Below, one piece after another: positions 24,977 to 33,580 of a DNA stretch of 64,000 nt. The notes beneath the pieces are model-generated. The model had not been told where the DNA came from and did not search any database. It worked only from the letters and a program-made list of their open reading frames with translations. This DNA is from Haloferax sp. Atlit-12N. GTDB lineage: Archaea > Halobacteriota > Halobacteria > Halobacteriales > Haloferacaceae. Both the position numbers and the translations under genes were made by a program. Every line of letters starts with the position of its first letter. The first letter of the stretch is position 1. The DNA lies in assembly GCF_003383095.1 (NCBI RefSeq), contig NZ_PSYW01000001.1, positions 1,054,001-1,118,000 of the forward strand, in the 5' to 3' direction.

Positions 24977-26155
24977 GTGCGAGGGAGACCTCGCGGCGGC
25001 GACGCTATCGACGCTGCCGTCGACGAGCGAGACGCCGTCGGCTTCGTCGCCGTCTCCCGCGGCTCCGACCCGACGAGTCGCTACCTCACGGGCCGCGGCT
25101 TCGACTGCGACCTCGTGTTCGTCCGCGTCGCCGGCGAGACACATCTCCGAGTCCCCTCGACCGTCGAACCGCCGTCGCTCCCGGTCGCGTCGGTCCGCGT
25201 CGACGACAGACCCCCGGGGAAGGCCGCCGCGGCCGTCCTCGCGGAACTCGGCGCTTCCGAAGGGACCGTCCTCGCGCCGCGGACGATTCCGCACGACGCC
25301 GCGCTCCACCTCGAAGCGGCGGGCTACGACCTCGCGTCGACCCCGGCGGTCGCAGACGCCCGCGCGGTGAAAGACGACGCCGAGCGCGACGCCATCGAGG
25401 CCGCCCAGCGCGCCGCGAGCCGCGGTATCGGTCGCGCGGCCGCGATACTGTCGGCGGCGACGGTGGAGGAAGCCAGCGACGCCGACAGCGGCCGTGAGGG
25501 GAACGGCGGCGAGGGCGACGACGATGACGGCAGCGACGGCGAACCCGTCCTCTCTTGGGACGGTGCGCCGCTGTCCACCGAGCGACTCCGCCGACAGGTG
25601 AACGCGACGCTCGCGGCCGAGGGCGTCGACTCTGCGGGCGCGACGACGGTTCGCGCCGGAACCCGAGGCGACGGGGGCGAACCGGTCGAACTCCGGCCGG
25701 GCGAACCCATCGTCGTCTCGGTCGGCCCGCGCGGGCCGGTGGGCTACCGCGGTTCACTGGCTCGCACGTTCGTCGTCGACCCCGACGGCGGGTGGGAGCG
25801 CCGGGCGCACGTCGCCTGCGACGCCGCCAGAAAGGTCAGTCTGGTCGAAGCGGACCCCGGCGACGACGCCGGCTTCCTCGGGAGCGAACTCCGGGCGGAG
25901 ACCGCCGCGTTCGGCTTCTCGATGGCCGACGAGGTGACGAGAGACGTGGGCGGCGGCATCGGCCTCGCGGCCCGCGAGGACCCGCCGCTCGACGGCGACC
26001 GAGAACTCGTCGCCGGCAACGTCCTGCGGGTCCGCGCCGCGGTCACGCACGCGGACCACGGGCGAGTGGAACTGACCGACGTGCTGGTCGTCGGCGAAGA
26101 CGGGCCGCGACTGCTCGGCGACGCGCCGACCGGTCTCGACCCGAGTCGCTGGTAG
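24977..26155 (+). CDS. M24-fold protein with a degenerate metal site (pseudo-peptidase)
   Basis: 392 residues starting at GTG 24977, six bases after uvrD, so probably cotranscribed. The N-terminal creatinase-like domain and C-terminal pita-bread domain are recognisable (DAERDAIEAAQRAASRGI, then GYRGSLARTFVV). The five usual metal ligands are largely gone: the first Asp pair is replaced in IVVSVGPRGPVGYRGSLART, the His of GHGIG is Gly in VGGGIGLAA, HExP is REDP, and only a last Glu in RVELTD remains. A 25-residue acidic low-complexity insert follows residue 160. It is probably a non-catalytic binding protein. Confidence 0.75.
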   Translation: MRGRPRGGDAIDAAVDERDAVGFVAVSRGSDPTSRYLTGRGFDCDLVFVRVAGETHLRVPSTVEPPSLPVASVRVDDRPPGKAAAAVLAELGASEGTVLAPRTIPHDAALHLEAAGYDLASTPAVADARAVKDDAERDAIEAAQRAASRGIGRAAAILSAATVEEASDADSGREGNGGEGDDDDGSDGEPVLSWDGAPLSTERLRRQVNATLAAEGVDSAGATTVRAGTRGDGGEPVELRPGEPIVVSVGPRGPVGYRGSLARTFVVDPDGGWERRAHVACDAARKVSLVEADPGDDAGFLGSELRAETAAFGFSMADEVTRDVGGGIGLAAREDPPLDGDRELVAGNVLRVRAAVTHADHGRVELTDVLVVGEDGPRLLGDAPTGLDPSRW

Positions 26156-26398
26156 CTATTCGTCTTCGTCCGGCTCTTTTGCGACGCCGCCGATGACTTT
26201 CTCGGCCGCGAGCGAGGGGATGTCCTGTGGCATGGTGAGGAACTTCGGGAGCGCGACCATGAGCACCGCGAGGAGAAGCATCGCGCCGCCGAAGACGGTC
26301 CGCCCGTCGCCGAGGAGCGTGAGTCCGAAGACGCCGACGGGGATGGCGAAGATGAGGGTCGCACCGAGACCAACCATCTCCAGGATTCCGAGTCGCAT
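26156..26398 (-). CDS. Small two-helix membrane protein (DUF7533-like)
   Basis: 80 residues with helices at about 8-28 (MVGLGATLIFAIPVGVFGLTL) and 33-53 (TVFGGAMLLLAVLMVALPKFL), then an amphipathic acidic tail, SLAAEKVIGGVAKEPDEDE. It ends immediately after the stop of the convergent M24-like gene. I recall similar proteins as DUF7533 in haloarchaea, without a known function. Confidence 0.7.
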   Translation of the reverse strand: MRLGILEMVGLGATLIFAIPVGVFGLTLLGDGRTVFGGAMLLLAVLMVALPKFLTMPQDIPSLAAEKVIGGVAKEPDEDE

Positions 26399-26549
26399 CG
26401 CCCGTGGCTACACCACGAGCGAGTAAAAGCGTCGCGACCGACAAGCGGGTGCGACTCGTGGTCGTCCGCTCGCCGGAAGCCACCGACCCGTCGATGCGAC
26501 CGACAGTCACGCGGGGTAGCATTAAGCCGCCTCCGAATCGACTGCCCGC

Positions 26550-28376
26550 ATGGTCGCCGTCACGTCCGGGATGCTCGTCGTCTTCGCTCTCGTCGTCGTC
26601 ACGATGGCGCTGTTCGTGACTGAGGCGGCCCCGCCGGACGTGACGGCCATCGGCGTCATCGTCGCGCTCGTCGTCCTCGAACCGTGGACGCGGGTCGACC
26701 TCCAGACGGGGCTGTCGGGGTTTTCGAGCGCCGCGACGATTACCATCCTCTCGATGTACGCCCTCAGCGAGGGGGTTCGACAGACCGGCGCGATTCGCGT
26801 CCTCGGTGACGCGGTCGCCTCGTTTACGAACGGGAGCGAGAGCCGACTGCTCGGGGCGGTCGTCGGACTCACCGGCCCCATCGCGGGCGTCGTCAACAAC
26901 ACGCCGGTCGTCGCGGTGTTCATTCCGATGGTTTCCGACCTCGCGGACCAGGCGAACGTCTCGCCGTCGAAGCTCCTCATTCCCCTCTCGTACGCCTCGA
27001 TGCTCGGCGGCACGCTCACGCTCGTCGGGACGGCGACGAACCTCGTCGCCAGCGAGGCCTACGCCGAGGCCACCGGACTGCCGCCGTTTTCGATGTTCAC
27101 GTTCACGCCGCTCGGGGCGGTCGTGTTCGTCGTCGGCGCGGGCTACCTGCTGACGGTCGCGCCGCGACTCCTGCCCGAGCGAATCGAACCCGGGAACCGA
27201 ACCGGGAACTACGGCGTCGAGCCGTTTCTCGCCCGCGTGCTCGTCCCCTCGCGGTCGCCGCTCGTCGGCATCCCCGCGGGCGAGATTTCCGACGACACCT
27301 ACCGCGACCTCCACGTGGACATCCTCGACGTGCTCCGCGGCGGCGAACACTTCATCGCCGCCGACTCCGACCGCGAGGTCGAGGCGCGGGACATCCTGAC
27401 CATCCGGGGCGACCCGGCGACGATTCGGCGCTTTTGCGACCTCGCGGACCTGCGGTTCCTCCCGCGCGCGTCGGTCACCGACGCCGAACTCGACCGCCCC
27501 GACCGCGTGGCGCTCGTCGAACTCGTCGTCCCCCGCGAGTCCGGCCTCGTCGGCGAGACTATCGGTGGGGCGCGGCTCCGCGAGCGGTACGACGCGACCG
27601 TGCTCGCGGTCCGGCGGCGCGGCGGCGACCTCATCCGCGAGCACTTCCGGGACGTCGACCTCCGCGTCGGCGACTCGCTGCTCCTCCAGACGACGAACGA
27701 GACGGCCCGGTACCTCCGCGACAGCGGCGACTTCGTCGTGACGAGCGAGGTCGCAGACGAGTTCATCGAGGACAACGGCGGGCTGTCGCCCACGGCGTTC
27801 CGCGCGTTCGCCGTCATCGCGGCGGTCATCGGACTGGCCGCGCTCGGCGTCGTCCCCATCGCCATCGCCGCGCTCGGTGGTGTCGCCGCGATGGTCTCGC
27901 TCGGCTGTCTGTCCGCGAGCGACGCCTACGACGCGGTGAGCTGGAACGTCATCTTCCTGCTCGCGGGCGTCATCCCACTGGGGCGGGCGCTCCAACTGAC
28001 CGGCGGCGTCGCACTCCTCTCGGACCTCGTCGGCGTCGCGGCGGTGTACCTCCCGGTCGTCGCCGTGGTCGCCGCGTTCTACCTGCTCACGGGGCTGTTG
28101 GCGAACGTCATCACACCGGTCGCGAGCGTCGTTCTCCTGTTGCCGGTCGCCATCGACACCGCGTTCGGCCTCGGTGCCGACCCCTTCGCCTTCGCTCTCG
28201 CGGTCACCTTCGGCGGGAGCACGGCGTTCATGACGCCCATCGGCTACCAGACGAATCTGATGGTGTACGGGCCCGGCGGCTACCGCTTTACCGACTACCT
28301 CCGCGTCGGCGCGCCGCTCCAACTGTTACTCACGGTCGTCACGACCGCGGGTATCGCCCTCATCTGGGGGCTGTGA
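26550..28376 (+). CDS. SLC13-type permease with central RCK_C (TrkA-C) domains
   Basis: 608-residue ion-coupled anion transporter. Two membrane halves (residues 1-200 and 415-608) flank a cytosolic insert with two TrkA-C-like modules (around 220-390; FIAADSDREVEARDILTIRG and LRVGDSLLLQT). The transport motifs are NNTPVVAVFIPMV and VITPVASVVLLLPVA. Such proteins are usually annotated as sulfate or dicarboxylate permeases; the insert suggests nucleotide or ligand control. An ATTAAG promoter element lies about 28 bases upstream. Confidence 0.88.
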   Translation: MVAVTSGMLVVFALVVVTMALFVTEAAPPDVTAIGVIVALVVLEPWTRVDLQTGLSGFSSAATITILSMYALSEGVRQTGAIRVLGDAVASFTNGSESRLLGAVVGLTGPIAGVVNNTPVVAVFIPMVSDLADQANVSPSKLLIPLSYASMLGGTLTLVGTATNLVASEAYAEATGLPPFSMFTFTPLGAVVFVVGAGYLLTVAPRLLPERIEPGNRTGNYGVEPFLARVLVPSRSPLVGIPAGEISDDTYRDLHVDILDVLRGGEHFIAADSDREVEARDILTIRGDPATIRRFCDLADLRFLPRASVTDAELDRPDRVALVELVVPRESGLVGETIGGARLRERYDATVLAVRRRGGDLIREHFRDVDLRVGDSLLLQTTNETARYLRDSGDFVVTSEVADEFIEDNGGLSPTAFRAFAVIAAVIGLAALGVVPIAIAALGGVAAMVSLGCLSASDAYDAVSWNVIFLLAGVIPLGRALQLTGGVALLSDLVGVAAVYLPVVAVVAAFYLLTGLLANVITPVASVVLLLPVAIDTAFGLGADPFAFALAVTFGGSTAFMTPIGYQTNLMVYGPGGYRFTDYLRVGAPLQLLLTVVTTAGIALIWGL

Positions 28377-28391
28377 GGCCGCCGTGGCGAC

Positions 28392-29129
28392 TCACTCGGC
28401 TCGCTTTTGCGTCTCGCCCGCGCTCCGTCGCTGCTCCGACTCCGACCGGACGCCGTCGCCGTTCGACGGGTCGTAGGCCGCCGGCCCCGAGGGGAGCGTC
28501 TCGGGGTCGTCGACGCTCAGCCCCGTGGTGACGAGCAGACGGAGGCCGCGGCGGACCGGCATGTCGAGTTCGCGAATCTCCTCGGGCGAGACCATGATGA
28601 GCGCCCCGGCGGTCGGGTTCGGACTGTTCGGGACGAACACGGTAAACAGGTCGTCGTCGGACACCGCCGACACCGACGGCGGTGCCTCGTTGGTGACGAA
28701 ACCGACGGAGAACAGGCCCTCCCGTGGGTACTCGACCAACACCACGCGGTCGTAGCCGGCGGTGGGTTCGGTGAGCGATTCGGAGACTTGCCGGACGCCG
28801 AAGTAGATAGTGCGGACGAGCGGCAGAAGTCGAACGCCGCGCTCGAAGCTCCCGAAGAGCCGCTGGCCGAGACTTATCGACGCGAGGTAGCCGAGAAGCG
28901 AGATGGCCACGGCGATGATGAGCGCCGACAGCACCTGCGAGATGAACACGATGTCGCCGGAGTAGTTGAGCGCCCCGGCGAGGAAGGGCGTCACCTCGCG
29001 GACGACCGGGCGAAGCGCGGCGGTGATGCGATTGAACGCGAACTGGAGGACGAACACGGTCACGGCCAGCGGAGTGACGAGAATGAGACCGGTGACGAAA
29101 CTGCTCCGCAGTCGGGCCAGAACGTCCAT
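28392..29129 (-). CDS. DUF502 family membrane protein
   Basis: 245 residues with two N-terminal membrane helices (LIILVTPLAVTVFVLQFAFN-like near 16-36 and FISQVLSALIIAVAISLLGYL) and a conserved soluble domain: RTIYFGVRQVSESLT, VVLVEYPREGLFSVGFVT and VFVPNSPNPTAGALIMV. These are DUF502 signatures; plant relatives are LIKE COV proteins. A hydrophilic 40-residue tail follows. TATA-like CAATTTTACC lies about 28 bases upstream. It converges on the SLC13 gene end, only 15 bases apart. Confidence 0.9.
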   Translation of the reverse strand: MDVLARLRSSFVTGLILVTPLAVTVFVLQFAFNRITAALRPVVREVTPFLAGALNYSGDIVFISQVLSALIIAVAISLLGYLASISLGQRLFGSFERGVRLLPLVRTIYFGVRQVSESLTEPTAGYDRVVLVEYPREGLFSVGFVTNEAPPSVSAVSDDDLFTVFVPNSPNPTAGALIMVSPEEIRELDMPVRRGLRLLVTTGLSVDDPETLPSGPAAYDPSNGDGVRSESEQRRSAGETQKRAE

Positions 29130-29237
29130 ACCGACACTCCGGACGACGACGGTAAAATTGTATGGGCGAGAGTGTCACGAAAACGTGATGAAAAACGGAA
29201 ACGATAGGCATTAAGTTCGCCCGTCCGAAGCGCGGGT

Positions 29238-29849
29238 ATGTTCACGGGAATCGTGGAGGGGCCGGGCGAAATCGTCGACGTGACCGACACCGACGGTGGT
29301 CGCCGCCTCCGCATCCGCACCGACCTTGCGTTCGACGACCTCCACCACGGCCAGTCAATCGCGGTCTCGGGCGTCTGCCTGACCGTCGAGGCGTTCGGCG
29401 ACGACTGGTTCGAGGTGTTTCTCGCGGCGGAGACCGTCGAGAAGACCTACCTCGGCGACGTGGTCGAAGGCGACCGCGTCAACCTCGAACGCGCCCTCGC
29501 GGCCGACGACCGCTTCGACGGCCACATCGTCCAAGGCCACGTCGACGGCACGACGACTGTCACGAACGTCGAGCGCGTCGGCGACGACTGGTTCTTCGAG
29601 TTCGACCTCCCCGAGTCGCTGGCGAACTACGTCGTCCAGAAGGGATCGGTCTGTCTCGACGGCATCAGCCTCACTGTGGCGGACCGCCGCGAGGACACCT
29701 TCGCCGTGGCTATCATTCCGACGACCTACGACCTGACGACGCTCTCCGAAAAGGCGGTCGGCGACCCGATTCACGTCGAGGTCGACGTGGTGGCGAAGTA
29801 CGTCGAATCGATGCTCGACGGTTACGCCGAGCGGTTGGTCGCCGAGTAA
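29238..29849 (+). CDS. ribE: Riboflavin synthase, alpha-chain type
   Basis: Dismutates two lumazines to riboflavin. 203 residues made of two homologous lumazine-binding domains: the first starts MFTGIVEGPGEI and has SIAVSGVCLTV near 43-53; the second has FDGHIVQGHVDGT and SVCLDGISLTV near 140. Methanogens use an unrelated RibC, so this bacterial-type enzyme is a haloarchaeal trait. ATTAAG about 27 bases upstream gives a near-leaderless transcript. Other rib genes are not in the window. Confidence 0.95.
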   Translation: MFTGIVEGPGEIVDVTDTDGGRRLRIRTDLAFDDLHHGQSIAVSGVCLTVEAFGDDWFEVFLAAETVEKTYLGDVVEGDRVNLERALAADDRFDGHIVQGHVDGTTTVTNVERVGDDWFFEFDLPESLANYVVQKGSVCLDGISLTVADRREDTFAVAIIPTTYDLTTLSEKAVGDPIHVEVDVVAKYVESMLDGYAERLVAE

Positions 29850-29897
29850 AAGAGGACGCTGGGGTTCGTCTCGGTTCGCTTTTCTGCCGTCGCCGAC

Positions 29898-30935
29898 TCA
29901 GTCCTCGAACTCGGTCTGCTCCGAGCTGAACGACGCCGCGCTCGGCCCGGGCGCGTGGGCGCTGTGGTAGGCCTGGCTGTAGCGGCGGAGCTTCCCAATG
30001 AGGTAGAGCCCGAAGACCCCGTCGTAGATGATGACGTAGACGAGGAAGGCCACGAGACCGCCGAGGCCGGTTATTCCCGCGATGACAGACGAGCCGAGAC
30101 CGACCGTCGAGTTGTACGTCGCGTGGACGAGCGCCGCGAGGATGAGGCCCTTGATGACGATGGGCCCGGCGTTCTCCTTGTTGAACTTGGCGAGACCGAG
30201 GTAGTAGCCGGCGATGGCCGAGTAGATGACGTGACCCGGCCCGGCGAGCGCGCGGACCGCCGTAATCGTCCCGCCGGCGGCGATGATGCCGACGCCGTCG
30301 GCCCCAACGTCGAGTCCCGACGAGGTGAGGTTGCGGGTGATGTACAGAGCGTTTTCGATGGTGGCGAAGCCGAGACCGGCCATGGCGCCGTAGACCGCGC
30401 CGTCGATGACGGCGTTGAAACTGTCGTGGGAGTAGGCGTACAGCCTGACTGCGAGGAGCTTGACGGTCTCTTCGACCGGACCGACCACGAGGAAGTAGAA
30501 CACGATACTGCCGAGGAAGCCGATAGACAGCTGGAACTCGGCCGCGATGGTCTGGCCGACGTTGCTCAGAAGCGAGTTGAGAATCGCGGCGAAGGTGGCC
30601 GTGAGGACGCCGAGGAGGAACGTCACCACGAGCATCGACAGCGGCTCGTTTTGGGTCACGTCGGAGTAGTAGACGTAGCCGGCGAGCGCGAGCGCCGGGA
30701 GCGCCGAGAGCAACGTGAGCGCGCCGACCTGCGGGTCGGTGAGCGCCGAGAGGCCGCCGATACCGACGAGGATGAGCAACGCGGCGAGGACGACCACCGC
30801 GCGGGTCGACGCGACCAGCACCCGGTAGAGCGCGACCGCGAGCCCGTCAACCGAGGTTCGTTCCTCCCACGTGGCGATGTCGTAGAGGTCGTCCGAGCCG
30901 TCGGACGCCTGCTCGACTGGGTCCTGCTGGTCCAT
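29898..30935 (-). CDS. PrsW-family intramembrane metalloprotease
   Basis: 345 residues with about nine helices. The PrsW/CAAX-like signature is VGPVEETVKLLAV, where EE supplies a metal ligand, with GFATIENALYI and later GHVIYSAIAGYYLG (His) as further conserved motifs. In bacteria PrsW cleaves anti-sigma factors; the archaeal substrate is unknown. ATG 30933-30935 is preferred over one eight codons earlier because a TATTAC element is about 30 bases before it. Confidence 0.88.
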   Translation of the reverse strand: MDQQDPVEQASDGSDDLYDIATWEERTSVDGLAVALYRVLVASTRAVVVLAALLILVGIGGLSALTDPQVGALTLLSALPALALAGYVYYSDVTQNEPLSMLVVTFLLGVLTATFAAILNSLLSNVGQTIAAEFQLSIGFLGSIVFYFLVVGPVEETVKLLAVRLYAYSHDSFNAVIDGAVYGAMAGLGFATIENALYITRNLTSSGLDVGADGVGIIAAGGTITAVRALAGPGHVIYSAIAGYYLGLAKFNKENAGPIVIKGLILAALVHATYNSTVGLGSSVIAGITGLGGLVAFLVYVIIYDGVFGLYLIGKLRRYSQAYHSAHAPGPSAASFSSEQTEFED

Positions 30936-31097
30936 CACGTGGCATAAAGGGTATCGCATCTGGTAATAGCTTCGGCCACGACATCCCGCGACCGGCCGGC
31001 TGAACAGCCGACAGTCGGGCGGCCGACGACCGACTGGTCGGGATAGCGACCGACGGCCGACCGTACGACGTTAATGCCTCCGCTCCGAAGGGCGGGT

Positions 31098-31472
31098 ATG
31101 CACTTCGACCCCCGCGAACAGGCGGCGCTCCGCGAGGTCGGCCTCGACACCGACGACCTCCGGGCCGCGTCGGACCTCGTGAGCGACGCAGTCGAATCGG
31201 ACGCAGACGCCATCGCCGCGTTCTTCGGCGACGGCGGCACCGTCTACTCCGACATGGAGATGGCCCACAGCGCGAGCGACGTGCAGGAACACGTCGTGGA
31301 CCACGTCGACCTCTACACCCACGGCGCGGACCTCCGCGGCTACCTCAAGTTCGACTCGTGGGGCGTCCCCATCGAGGGCGGCCGCGTGCTCTCGGAGGAG
31401 AAAGTCGAACTGACGCTCGGCCCGACGGTCGACGCTCGTGTCACCTTCGCCCGCGACGCCGACGAGCTATGA
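31098..31472 (+). CDS. Small conserved haloarchaeal protein (DUF7532-like)
   Basis: 124 residues, acidic, no membrane segment or cysteine. It contains YSDMEMAHSASDVQEHVVDH and LTLGPTVDARVTF. ATG at 31098 follows a GTTAATG promoter element by about 28 bases. The stop overlaps the FAU-1 ATG (ATGA), so the two are tightly coupled, suggesting a role linked to RNA metabolism. The DUF name is from memory. Confidence 0.75.
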   Translation: MHFDPREQAALREVGLDTDDLRAASDLVSDAVESDADAIAAFFGDGGTVYSDMEMAHSASDVQEHVVDHVDLYTHGADLRGYLKFDSWGVPIEGGRVLSEEKVELTLGPTVDARVTFARDADEL

Positions 31473-32875
31473 GGGTCCGCGTCCGCGGCATCTACGCCAC
31501 CGCGCTCACGAGCGTCTTCCTCGACGACGGCCACGACGTGGTGCAGGCGTCCGGCCCGATTCGGGAGCGCTTCGACGCCGAGTTCGACTCCCTAGACCAC
31601 GACGTGTCGGTCGAGACGACCCGGAACCGACAGGGCGTCGGCGCGACTGGCACGCCCGAGGCGGTCGCAACGGCCACCGAGCGACTCACCGACCTCGGCA
31701 TCGACACCTTCGCGTGGGACGACCCCGCGCCGACCGGTGCGGTGTTCGACGTCCGCGTGACCGACACCCTCGGCGGCGGCGCGGTCTGCGACCTCGGCGA
31801 GACCGAGGGCTACCTCTCGTACGGCGATATCGACGGCCGCGTGGAAGTCGGCGACGAAGTCCGCGTGCAGGTCGCCGAGTCGGCCCCGCCGTGGGCCTCC
31901 CGCCGCGCCGAACTGACCGGCGACGTCCGCGCCGTCGCGGGGCTGGCGACCCTCGAACCGGATTCCGAGGGCGTCCGTGTCGACACCCGAGACGAGGCCG
32001 CCGCCCGCGAACTGGCCGGCATGACCGACCTCCTCGGCGGCGACCCGCCCGAGGGCTGGGGCATCCGCTGGCACCGCGACGCCGTCGATGCCGACATGAG
32101 CGCCCTGAACGACGCGCTCGACCGGGCGGCCGAGGTGGCCGCGGAACTCGACGACGCGCTCTCCGAACCCGTCGACGCCCCGCGAGCGGTCGCGGTACCC
32201 ACCGCGACGACGTGGGTCTGGTTCGGCCGCGAGACGCGCTTCGAACTCGACGCTCAGCGCCGCGCCGTCGAGACGACGATGCCCGGCCACCACCGGACGA
32301 AGGCCGCCTCGCCGAAGGCCTCTGCCGGCGTCGACCTCGCGGAGGCGCTCTGCGAGTCGGTCGGCGACGGCGAGTTCCCCTTCGGCGTGGTGACCGCGCA
32401 GTTCGGCCCGCTCGAAGGCGACGACGTGGAAATCGGCCACGGAAAGCCCGACGGCCGACTCATCACGCTCGGCTCCGGCGAGGTGACAGAGCACGATTCC
32501 GAGGGGACCGTCGAACTCCGACGCGGCATGAGCGGCGGCGGCACCTACGACGCCCTCGGCGTCGACCGCGAGTCCGGCGACGTGGCGGTCACGAAGTTCC
32601 GCGAGGGGCGCTGGTGGTACCCGACGGTGTACCGCGACTCCGAAGGCACGGTCAAAGGGACCTACGTCAACATCTGCACGCCCGTCGAGTGCTTCCCCGA
32701 CCAGATTCGATATATCGACCTCCACGTGGACGTGGTGAAACACGCCGACGGGACGGTCGAACGGGTCGACGACGACGAACTCGACGAAGCCGTCGAGGCC
32801 GGCCACATCTCCGAGGAGTTGGCCGAAAAAGCGCGGTCGGTGGCGTCGAGTCTGGAGTCGGCGCTGTCGGGGTAG
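31469..32875 (+). CDS. FAU-1 RNA-binding protein / probable ribonuclease
   Basis: 468 residues. The N-terminal half contains an S1-like RNA-binding region (VFDVRVTDTLGGGAVCDLGETEGYLSYGDI), a middle region binds AU-rich RNA in the Pyrococcus FAU-1 protein, and the C-terminal DUF402 domain shows GTYVNICTPVECFPDQIRYIDLHVDVV. DUF402 proteins can act as nucleotide phosphatases, and the family is annotated as an RNase E/G-like enzyme. Translation is coupled to the upstream small gene by ATGA. Two terminators follow at 33.0 kb. Confidence 0.9.
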   Translation: MRVRVRGIYATALTSVFLDDGHDVVQASGPIRERFDAEFDSLDHDVSVETTRNRQGVGATGTPEAVATATERLTDLGIDTFAWDDPAPTGAVFDVRVTDTLGGGAVCDLGETEGYLSYGDIDGRVEVGDEVRVQVAESAPPWASRRAELTGDVRAVAGLATLEPDSEGVRVDTRDEAAARELAGMTDLLGGDPPEGWGIRWHRDAVDADMSALNDALDRAAEVAAELDDALSEPVDAPRAVAVPTATTWVWFGRETRFELDAQRRAVETTMPGHHRTKAASPKASAGVDLAEALCESVGDGEFPFGVVTAQFGPLEGDDVEIGHGKPDGRLITLGSGEVTEHDSEGTVELRRGMSGGGTYDALGVDRESGDVAVTKFREGRWWYPTVYRDSEGTVKGTYVNICTPVECFPDQIRYIDLHVDVVKHADGTVERVDDDELDEAVEAGHISEELAEKARSVASSLESALSG

Positions 32876-33001
32876 GCGTCGCAACTCCGGAAGACGGTCA
32901 GTCGTCGTTGCCGGGGAGGACTCAGACGTCGTGGTGGCGGGAGTCGTCGAAAATACGTACTGAGAACCGCGGAAAGGGTGCAAGTGTTGGAGGGAACCGT
33001 A

Positions 33002-33034
33002 CGGCTACGACCGGAGGGAGTAGCCGCCTTTTTT
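33002..33034 (+). terminator. Terminator-like hairpin after FAU-1
   Basis: CGGCTAC (33002-33008) pairs with GTAGCCG (33020-33026) and is followed by CCTTTTTT. A stem plus T-run on the plus strand fits transcription termination of the FAU-1 operon, 127 bases after its stop. Confidence 0.6.
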
Positions 33035-33042
33035 GGTCCAGA

Positions 33043-33093
33043 TTTTTTGGCGGGGTTCGAGGCAACGAAGTTGCCGAGGACCCCGTGAAAAAA
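33043..33093 (-). terminator. Bidirectional hairpin terminator between FAU-1 and the NifU-like gene
   Basis: CGGGGT (33051-33056) pairs with ACCCCG (33080-33085), and inside it GGCAAC (33061-33066) pairs with GTTGCC (33070-33075) around a GAA loop. T6 precedes it on the plus strand (33043-33048) and T6 on the minus strand follows it (33088-33093). It lies just after the stop of the minus-strand NifU-like gene. Confidence 0.6.
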
Positions 33094-33099
33094 GGTGGG

Positions 33100-33432
33100 T
33101 TAGAAGTGACCCGGTCCCTCGTCGCCGTACTGCAGTTCGCCGCCGCGGCCGCCCTCGACGGTGCTGCTGCCGTGGTCGCCGGAACTGGGGACCTTGACCT
33201 GCACGTCGGTAATCTCGTCGAACGTCATGATGAGGTCCGACTGGATGTTCTGGGCGGTGATGTTCGAGATGCCGCACCCGGCGCACGCGCCCCCGAGTTC
33301 GACGACGACTTCCCCCGATTCCGCATCGGCCTTGCGCACGACGCTGTTGCCGCCGTGCATCTGGATAATCGGCATCTGACCGACCATCCACGTCTCGACG
33401 CGCTCTTTGAGGCTCTCCGACTCGTCGCTCAT
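33100..33432 (-). CDS. NifU C-terminal-domain Fe-S scaffold protein
   Basis: 110 residues. The NifU-type core is [23 protein letters not shown] with the cluster-binding Cys50 and Cys53. It lacks the N-terminal IscU and ferredoxin domains of full NifU, like NfuA/HCF101-associated forms, and probably carries an iron-sulfur cluster for transfer to apoproteins. The glycine-rich C-terminus is likely disordered. TTCTAATCC about 28 bases upstream is a likely promoter. Confidence 0.92.
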   Translation of the reverse strand: MSDESESLKERVETWMVGQMPIIQMHGGNSVVRKADAESGEVVVELGGACAGCGISNITAQNIQSDLIMTFDEITDVQVKVPSSGDHGSSTVEGGRGGELQYGDEGPGHF

Positions 33433-33580
33433 ACCCCGATGCTTCGAACCCCACGGATTAGAATGAAACGGTTCTCCCAACGCGCCGGCCGGCGAGAGAA
33501 AGGCTGTCTCGGTCGTTCGTGATAGATTCGACGCGAGAGCGACGCGAGTCGGCGAGCCGGCCCATTGGAGTCGTTCGCCC

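Noticed and set aside
23093-25309. 738-codon minus-strand frame
   Set aside because: Antisense shadow of uvrD.
26043-28322. 759-codon minus-strand frame
   Set aside because: Antisense to the SLC13 permease; no recognisable sequence.
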